DNA of 64,000 nt from Boothiomyces macroporosus (lineage: Eukaryota > Chytridiomycota > Chytridiomycetes > Rhizophydiales > Terramycetaceae). A program made the translations under genes and the position numbers. This document shows, piece after piece, positions 57,793 to 64,000 of the stretch (the stretch's first letter is position 1; every line of letters begins with the position of its first letter). The stretch is taken from the NCBI GenBank assembly GCA_027604185.1, contig JADGKB010000045.1:1-64000 (forward strand), in the 5' to 3' direction. A model generated the notes under the pieces. It had not been told where the DNA came from. It did not search any database and saw only the letters and a program-made list of their open reading frames with translations.

Positions 57793-58718
57793 ATGAAGGA
57801 AATGCCCAAGGCTGACCATACTGCATCCATAGGAGAGAAACTAAAGAAGAAAAAGACAGACAAGGAAAAGAATGCACCGTTGAACAGTTTCTTTATGTAA
57901 TTTCTATTAATGCTAGATACAAGAAATATATGAGAGACAAAATAAGGGAAAAATACAACCTTACAAAATCTCACGAAATAACCCAAATGGCTGCTGCTTG
58001 CTGGGCAATCGAGACAGATGAAACCAAAGCAAAATTCCTCAATATTTCCAAAGATTTATACAAGAAGCATAAAGAAAGCATGGTATTTATGAATATGGAA
58101 CATGTACAGTCCAAGGCGATCAACCCGGAACTGTGTCTGGATGAATTTCAAAAGAACGGACAGCGAAAGAACAACTTGGTGAAAATGCCGCTTCTACTTC
58201 CACAATTGAAGAGCGGAGAATTGCCAATTCAAGAATATAATTATCCAAAGGAAAGAGATAATTATCCTAGGATGGAGACTAGACAGGAATACCAACCCAG
58301 ACCAGAATATCAGAGCAGGCAGGAATACCGTCCCCCACGGCTGGAAGCGCATTTGGATTATTCTCACAGATACAATACAGACTACCATAGGGAGTATCCT
58401 AGAGAATATGATTATATACCAGAAAGATTCCCAGCATTGCAGTCGCCGACAGAAATAAGATCATATCCTAAAAATAATCTAGATTCCTTGTTAAATCCGG
58501 TGAGACAGTTTGGAGTGGAACCAAGACCTTTGCTAAACAGAGATTATCCAGAGTATAACCCCCAAGACCCTTCGCCCCCAGATTCGCCTGTTGGATCTCC
58601 AGAATTGGTTGCCAACTTACCTGGGGCTGGTATTCATTCATTGCAATCGGTTAGCCAGCGAGACTCGTTCCCAGATTCTGCCAGGCCGTCAGTCGATATA
58701 TATGCCCTGTTTATGTAA
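57793..58718 (+). CDS. HMG-box protein (MATA-HMG/Ste11-like)
   Basis: Exons 57793-57896 and 57917-58718 with a 20-nt intron inside the box, 301 residues. The HMG box (about residues 27-95) reads NAPLNSFFIYKKYMRDKIRE, then a HEITQMAAACWAIE helix 2 and DLYKKHK. It is the sequence-specific fungal type (P-N-FI-Y) rather than the non-specific HMGB type. The C-terminus is Pro/Tyr/Arg-rich and disordered (repeated REYQPRPEYQSRQEY), probably an activation or interaction region. Fungal relatives govern mating type or sexual differentiation; that role here is inference. Confidence 0.78.
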
Positions 58719-58823
58719 TTTATAATAATATAACTTGAAATTCTATTTTTGCTTCAGACGAGCTTTATTTTTAGTTAATTGATCCGCTGAAATTCTATTT
58801 TTATAAACTTTTTCTGATCCTAA

Positions 58824-60635
58824 ATGACCACAGCTACAGTGACTATATTACCATTACCCGGGACTGACTCGCTATTGGAAGGATATTATGGATTAGAGGA
58901 GTGTCAAGTAAGAGGGATAGTTCGGATACATTGCTCGACTGTACTGGAAATACATTCATTATCGGTTTCGATCAGCGGGACAATCGAAACCAGATTCTCG
59001 GATGTTTTACAAACTTTTGATGGAAATTATAGGATTAAAACTTTATTTCTAGAATCTGTTTGTTTGCTGGACGATTTTACTTTGGAACCTACAAGTGCGT
59101 ATTTGGATATTCCATTTGTACTCACCATTCCTCATCATGATCCAATAACTCCTGGATTTGGACCCTGTTCACAGGTAGATAATTCTTAATTTCAGTTATT
59201 TCCACCTTCATCTACTGTGCTTGGTGGGTCGGGATTAAGTAAATATACTGGCAAGACTTATTACACTGTTACAGCTCAGTTAGCAAAGCCATCTGCATTC
59301 CCATGGATCAATAATATTATTAAAACCGAAGTTAAATTGTCTCCTTTCTATGTTTATGACCCCAGACTGATACCCTTATTGCTACATCCAGAGGTATTTG
59401 CGCGGTAATATTAGGAACGAAGATGGAAATCTCATGTTGGAGCTACACCATTAGAGTATGATATTGAAGTTGGATCTAGTGTTTATGGACCTGGAGATAA
59501 GATCAGATTTGCCTATCGAATGCTCGTAAATAGCGAAGCTGCTATGCGAGGAGTGCGTATCCTCCGTGTTAATTTTGCATTAAAAGAAGTACATACAGTT
59601 GGGGAAGATCGCTGCTGTGCAAGAGACGATCTCGATTTTCCAATATGGGGTCATGGAAGACCAACCAGAGTTCGCGGTTCAACAGAAATTGTGAGATGGC
59701 ACAGAACAGAATATTCACCAAGTGCGGAATCAAGCACTTCATATGAACAGTACTTTCGGAACATGAGCCGTTCTGGAAAATATGATGGATTAGCAATTCC
59801 TGATAGAGTTTACCCCAAAGGAGATGGTATTTATGCTGAACATGAAGCGTATATTCAACTCCCTTCTTATGGTGGGTTTGTACCCACCACAGCAAGACCG
59901 ATTATTCCTTCTGATGACCATATCTGCAGGGAAATCAGACCTCGGGCAGCCTTTGTACAAGTTAGACATGTAATTAGCGTATGTATTGAACTTCGGTTTG
60001 CTGACCGTATTACGATTGATGGAGGATGTTATTTAGCGGATGTTGGAAAGAAGGAATGTGAATTAATGCTGGAAAAGGAAGTGGAAATAATGCCAACGTT
60101 GGATTACAACAAAGTGATTGGATTAGAAGTATGGGTTCCTGAATATCAGGAAAAAGATGAATATCTCAAAGACCAAGTTACATTAACCGAGCGCGCAGAA
60201 AACGACGATACTGAAAGCGATTATTCAGAGAGTCCACCATACCAAGCACCAATTGTTCCTGGAAAGTGTCCAACCATAGAATATCCATCTGAATCGTCTA
60301 GTCTGGATTCTTCTTCTGGATTGGATACTAACAGTTTCAAATCTTCAGGGCTGGATACCTCTGAAGACGAGACATTGTCAAGACAAGCAAATGCACCTCA
60401 TTCTAGACCAGATACTCCACCACTTCCTGTACACCCTATTCCTCACACTCCGCCACCAAACTATTCTACTGCTCTTTTAGACCCAAGTTCTGCAATTATT
60501 CAAGATCCTCATTTGATTCCAGTTCTAAATCAAGCTTCATCCAATAGCCCATCAATGTATGATATTTATGATGACGGCGCAGAGCTTGAGTTACAGGAGC
60601 GAATAACGCAAGCCATGAACGACATATTGATATAA
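58824..60635 (+). CDS. Arrestin-domain (alpha-arrestin-like) protein with PPxY motif
   Basis: Exons 58824-59174, 59196-59393 and 59415-60635 (two 21-nt introns), 589 residues. The N-terminal arrestin fold (GLEECQVRGIVRIHCSTVLE, then FVLTIP) and C-terminal arrestin fold (EYDIEVGSSVYGPGDKIRF) are both present. A Ser/Pro/Asp-rich tail contains PPPNY, a Nedd4/Rsp5 WW-domain ligand, and SPPY. Fungal alpha-arrestins (ART family) bring the ubiquitin ligase Rsp5 to plasma-membrane transporters to trigger endocytosis. The cargo cannot be told. Confidence 0.83.
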
Positions 60636-60664
60636 TAAACTGTGTTTAAATTTAACGACTTTAT

Positions 60665-61354
60665 TCAGCCAATACATTGGCTAAATCCAGGAAATCCACA
60701 TCCAAATCCAACCAAGAAATATAAAACAATTATCGCAGAGCTAGCAGAAAGGATAATCAATTTTTGATTCTTCCACCACATTTCTCTGCGAAGTGTTGTT
60801 GCTCTTTTTCTGAACTGTTGTGATGCCTGAGCTAGCGACTCGGTTCTGCTAGCAATATTCTCAAATCTGGTAAGTAACAAGTTACCTTTCTCCCCTTTCA
60901 AGCACACGCTCGATATTCTGTTGCATAATATCTCGTACTTGATCTACTTCTTGCTTTACACTAGTTAATTTATCTGGTGAAGAGTGCGACTGCATAAAGT
61001 GAGCTAGATTGTTCCCGAATTCAGTCAATCCATACGCAGATGCGGTTCTGCTCCTATCGCCGATTTCTCGCACAAAAGATTCCTGTACATTTTGAAGAAA
61101 CGAAAATGCTTGTCGACGGGCTAGGTTAATTTTTAAATACGAAAGTTGCTCTCAGCTAGGCATAAATATACTATTTCTCTGTGTTTAAGGATGTGGAAAA
61201 AGTATTGGTCGTACGAGTAGGATACTTGTGAGTCTCCCTGTGGGACTTTTTCTAGGATTACGGTTGATATTGAAGCGAAATTTCCTGTTGTTATTGCATG
61301 CTCAACGAGTACCGTTGGTCCTCTGGAAATTGCAGCGTATATAATTCCTCCCAT
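60665..61354 (-). CDS. VAMP7: VAMP7-like longin R-SNARE
   Basis: Exons 61141-61354, 60886-61120 and 60665-60866 (introns 20 and 19 nt), 216 residues. The longin domain (GGIIYAAISRGPTVLVEH, then AITTGNFASISTVILEKVP) is very close to animal VAMP7. The R-SNARE motif has VRDIMQQNIERVLERGER with Arg at the ionic layer, then a MWWKNQKLIILSASSAII transmembrane anchor and a short lumenal end. VAMP7 drives fusion with late endosomes and lysosomes or vacuoles. Confidence 0.93.
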
Positions 61355-61864
61355 TTTTGAAGAAAAAGTTAAACACCAATACAGTCGATTGGTGTAACCT
61401 CAAAGACAACAGCCTCATTGAAAGGCTTACAAGTACTGGACTGCTGTGCTAAGCATTGCTTGTAAAACAATGTATAGCCTTACGAATTAGAGTGGATCAG
61501 CTCTTCAACATACCGAGTATACCGGTAAATATTTCCAATCTAAACCCCAGTTCAACGGGCGGTATGAATCAGTCAATTCTGTTTCTTTGAGTTGATCCAA
61601 GCGATTTAAACCATTTCCTACGTGTTCAATATTCCAATATAATTCAAGCATAAATTAATAATATCTAATCAAAATGAATACGGTTCTAGTGCATTCTGGG
61701 GACCTCTTATTGCGAGATTAATGTCAATCAATCAATGGGCTTGGGGGTATATTGACAAAGCAAAGACATTATTTTAATATTAATATAATCGAGAACCAAC
61801 CTTGAAATTCATTTTCGCCTTTATTAATAATGCAAGACTCGAGTTCCAAATATATTCCAGGCGC
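61355..61864. other. Intergenic region, divergent VAMP7/RabGAP
   Basis: This is 510 bp. No conserved ORF or RNA gene seen. The open frame preceding the RabGAP ATG (from 61802) may be 5' UTR or the end of an unrecognised exon. Confidence 0.4.
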
Positions 61865-63563
61865 ATGGATGCGCTGTACTTCCCAATACGATGGCTTGCC
61901 AAAATCCTTTCGCCATGGGATCCCATGAAAAACGCCACATATCGCATAAAAACTCTTCCTGTAGAATTGGGGTATGATGGAACCAAAATTGTAAAATCAA
62001 TTCTAATTGCTAGTGATCGATTGGGGTTTGAATTAAAATTTACCCACTATAACAAGAAAGAATATACGGAATTCATTCATGACTATAATGTCCTAAAAAG
62101 AAGTAGAGCAGCTCATTGGGCAAAATATACCAAAGGTGACAAGTTACCGGAAAAGAGCGAAAGAGGTATTCATATTTAACATAGTCAAGCAGTCAGTTAG
62201 ATTAGGCATTCCGGATTCACTGCGCCCTCAAGCATGGTTCAGATATTCAGGCGCTGCCAATTTATGCCTTTCCAACCCAGGCTTGTATACCCATTTGACA
62301 TTTCAGGAACAGAAAGATCATTCAAAGCGCTACACATCTATGAATAATCCTATTCTAGAATTCGTCGCGATTGTTGATAAAGGTCTCGGAGAATTAATAC
62401 CAGATTTGTTTCGCACATTTCCTAATAATCATCGATTTCAAGTAAAAAGAAATACAGACTCCTTAGTGCCAAGTATCGATTCGTTGGATGTCGAGCTCTC
62501 ACAGGATATGTTTGAGCACTCACCAGAGCTTTACCATTCTAATCCGTACTTGACATCTCTAAGAAACATACTTGTCGCATTCGCATATTATTCTTGGCCT
62601 CATCCCGATAAACAAAGAAAATTCCCTCGGAAATGTACATACAACATTGGATATTGCCAGTCAATGAACTTGATTGTTGGAATGCTTCTTTTGGTTTTTG
62701 TATCACAAGATCCAATCACTCAAGAGCAGTTTGAAAAAAGAAATGAAAAACTAACTCTGGAACTTGAAGAGTCCATCTTTTGGATTTTAGTTGCAACTAT
62801 TGAAATCTTGATGCCGCCAGAAGTTTATGGAGTGAAGCTTCTTGGGTCTCAAATTCAACAAGAAATACTGTGGGAAAAGCTTTTTCATGATCATGGTAAA
62901 GATTTTGGACTGGATGAATTGTCCAAGTGGATGGAAAAGTTTGACAACACCGATACTCAATTAGTGCGAAGAAAAACCCAACACCTGGGTGAAATTGAAA
63001 TGCATGTTCGAAAGACTTTTAAGGGTCCTTCATTCAGTATGGTTACTACTCCATGGTTTCTCACATTATTCGTAGAAATGGTGCCGTCAGAGGTATTTCA
63101 TCTTTTAATTTAGACCGTACTGAGAATATGGGATTGTTTCTTTTACCAAGGAGAAAAGATTCTATATCGCGTTGCGCTTTCAATCATTCATTTACACAAG
63201 GATGAATTGACTGCTTGTTCAGAAATGTCCGATTCATGGCGATTACTGCGAGATTTTCCCAAATCAGCATACAACTGCGAAAACTTTATCAACATTTGTT
63301 TTAATCAAACCAAAATACAAAAGCAGAGCCCACTTTCCCTTTCCCGTATATTTGGCTTGACCAGTTCTCAAGAAAAACTGCACCTGAACCAGAAATTGAA
63401 TTTGGAGACTTTGGATCCATTTGAGGAAGCAGAGTTTCAGGGAAGTATCGCTTCCGTAAACAACAAAATGATTCAACGGTACAGAGGGATTGTTATTCAT
63501 GAACACCATGAACGATCGATATACCCTTCAAATAGAGAATTAACTGTACCTGAAAGATTGTAA
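61865..63563 (+). CDS. TBC-domain RabGAP
   Basis: Exons 61865-62165, 62185-63092 and 63114-63563 (introns 19 and 21 nt), 552 residues. The TBC domain starts at VRLGIPDSLRPQAWFRYSGA. It has the arginine-finger region LIPDLFRTFPNN and the glutamine finger IGYCQSMNLIVGMLL, so it should be an active dual-finger GAP. It ends with FVEMVPSETVLRIWDCFFY and GEKILYRVALSII. The N-terminal part includes an SDRLGFEL segment like GRTP1/Gyp-type proteins. The Rab substrate is unknown. The N-terminal start is uncertain: the frame is open further left without an ATG. Confidence 0.83.
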
Positions 63564-63616
63564 ATATATATTTTTAATTGAAAAGATATTCTTCAAATTC
63601 TGTATTGGTTACCAGT

Positions 63617-64000
63617 TCAATAGCTTTCGTGCAGTTGAATTTCTATTGGACAGTTATTCTCTTCTATCCAAGTTATTATATCACTATCCCCTGAATATAT
63701 TGCAGCGACATAAGCGCCAGCATCCCATGGACAATTTTTCTCTTTGAGCCAATTCAAGTTTCCATTTCACACTGCAGCAGTAAACGTTTCTGGACCCCAA
63801 GGGCAACTATTTTCCTTTAGCCATTTCATTATTTCGAGAGAGCCGGCCTCTGCTGCTTCAGTAAAAGTGCTTTGCTCCCAATTGCAGTTTCTATCTCGAG
63901 CAGTTGCAAGTTTCCGATATTCCCTGCACTGCTAAACACAGTGGTGGTAAATTTCAAATTCTTTTGCTTTAGCCATTTCATATTGTCCAAGGTATGTTAT
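63617..64000 (-). pseudogene. Decaying ankyrin-repeat gene fragment (C-x-W type repeats)
   Basis: On the minus strand, repeats of the pattern MKWLKENSCPWGPETFTAAV and NWLKEKNCPWDAGAYVAAI occur, ending at a stop at 63617-63619. This WL...CPW...AA ankyrin variant is typical of large protist and giant-virus ankyrin families. The frame is broken twice: a TGA at 63767-63769 within a repeat and a one-base frameshift near 63891-63900. The 5' end lies beyond the window. The breaks argue for a pseudogene rather than splicing, since no GT...AG gap removes them cleanly. Confidence 0.6.

Overview
This is nuclear DNA from a very compact, flagellated, early-diverging relative of Fungi (chytrid-, aphelid- or rozellid-like). 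The code is standard. Genes are packed head to head or tail to tail, and almost every gene is broken by spliceosomal introns of only 18-23 nt. I resolved about 100 introns in 28 genes by requiring that the reading frame and family conservation continue across a GT...AG gap; a few are longer (26-50 nt). Because introns are so short, single-frame ORFs show only fragments of the genes, so most models here are spliced by eye. The mix of genes narrows the lineage: STIL (centriole duplication), NCKAP1 (WAVE complex, actin-driven crawling), SZT2 (KICSTOR, mTORC1 control) and ICE2/NARG2 are usually lost in yeasts and moulds, while HOS4-like, MED15, IRC3-like and alpha-arrestin-like genes look fungal. 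An NDUFB8-like complex I subunit, TIM22, a metaxin and a CMC2-like protein show an aerobic mitochondrion. The assignment to lineage is inference. LAYOUT. 1-1.2 kb: end of a Thr-rich, repeat-built, probably GPI-anchored surface protein. 1.2-10.6 kb: PX protein, four-EF-hand protein, RAD17 clamp loader, CLU1, ZNF511-like zinc finger, metaxin/SAM37, RNA polymerase III subunit RPC9. 10.7-22.5 kb: HOS4-like ankyrin protein, an acyltransferase-fold protein lacking its active-site motif, MED15, small proteins, ROGDI/RAV2. 23-28 kb: NCKAP1, TIM22, a BET1-like SNARE. 28-34.6 kb: IRC3 helicase, ICE2, a KH-like protein flanked by two small paralogues of unknown function, TIPIN/SWI3. 34.6-40.6 kb: an unusual citrate synthase with a long C-terminal extension, STIL, TRM13. 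40.6-53.4 kb: a FANCJ-type Fe-S helicase apparently fused to a Mis18-like zinc domain, the 2711-residue SZT2, NDUFB8. 53.6-64 kb: C2-domain phosphatidylserine decarboxylase, ankyrin protein, HMG-box protein, arrestin, VAMP7, TBC RabGAP and a decaying ankyrin pseudogene. HOW GENES RELATE. There is no operon logic, but several genes share processes: RAD17, TIPIN and the FANCJ-like helicase (replication stress, with a shared CCGAAA-type element just upstream of each start), ICE2/MED15/RPC9/HOS4 (transcription and chromatin), VAMP7/BET1-like/TBC/ROGDI/PX (membrane traffic and V-ATPase), SZT2 (nutrient sensing). Three divergent gene pairs have exactly 26 bp between their start codons. No tRNA, rRNA, intact transposon or CRISPR array was recognised.
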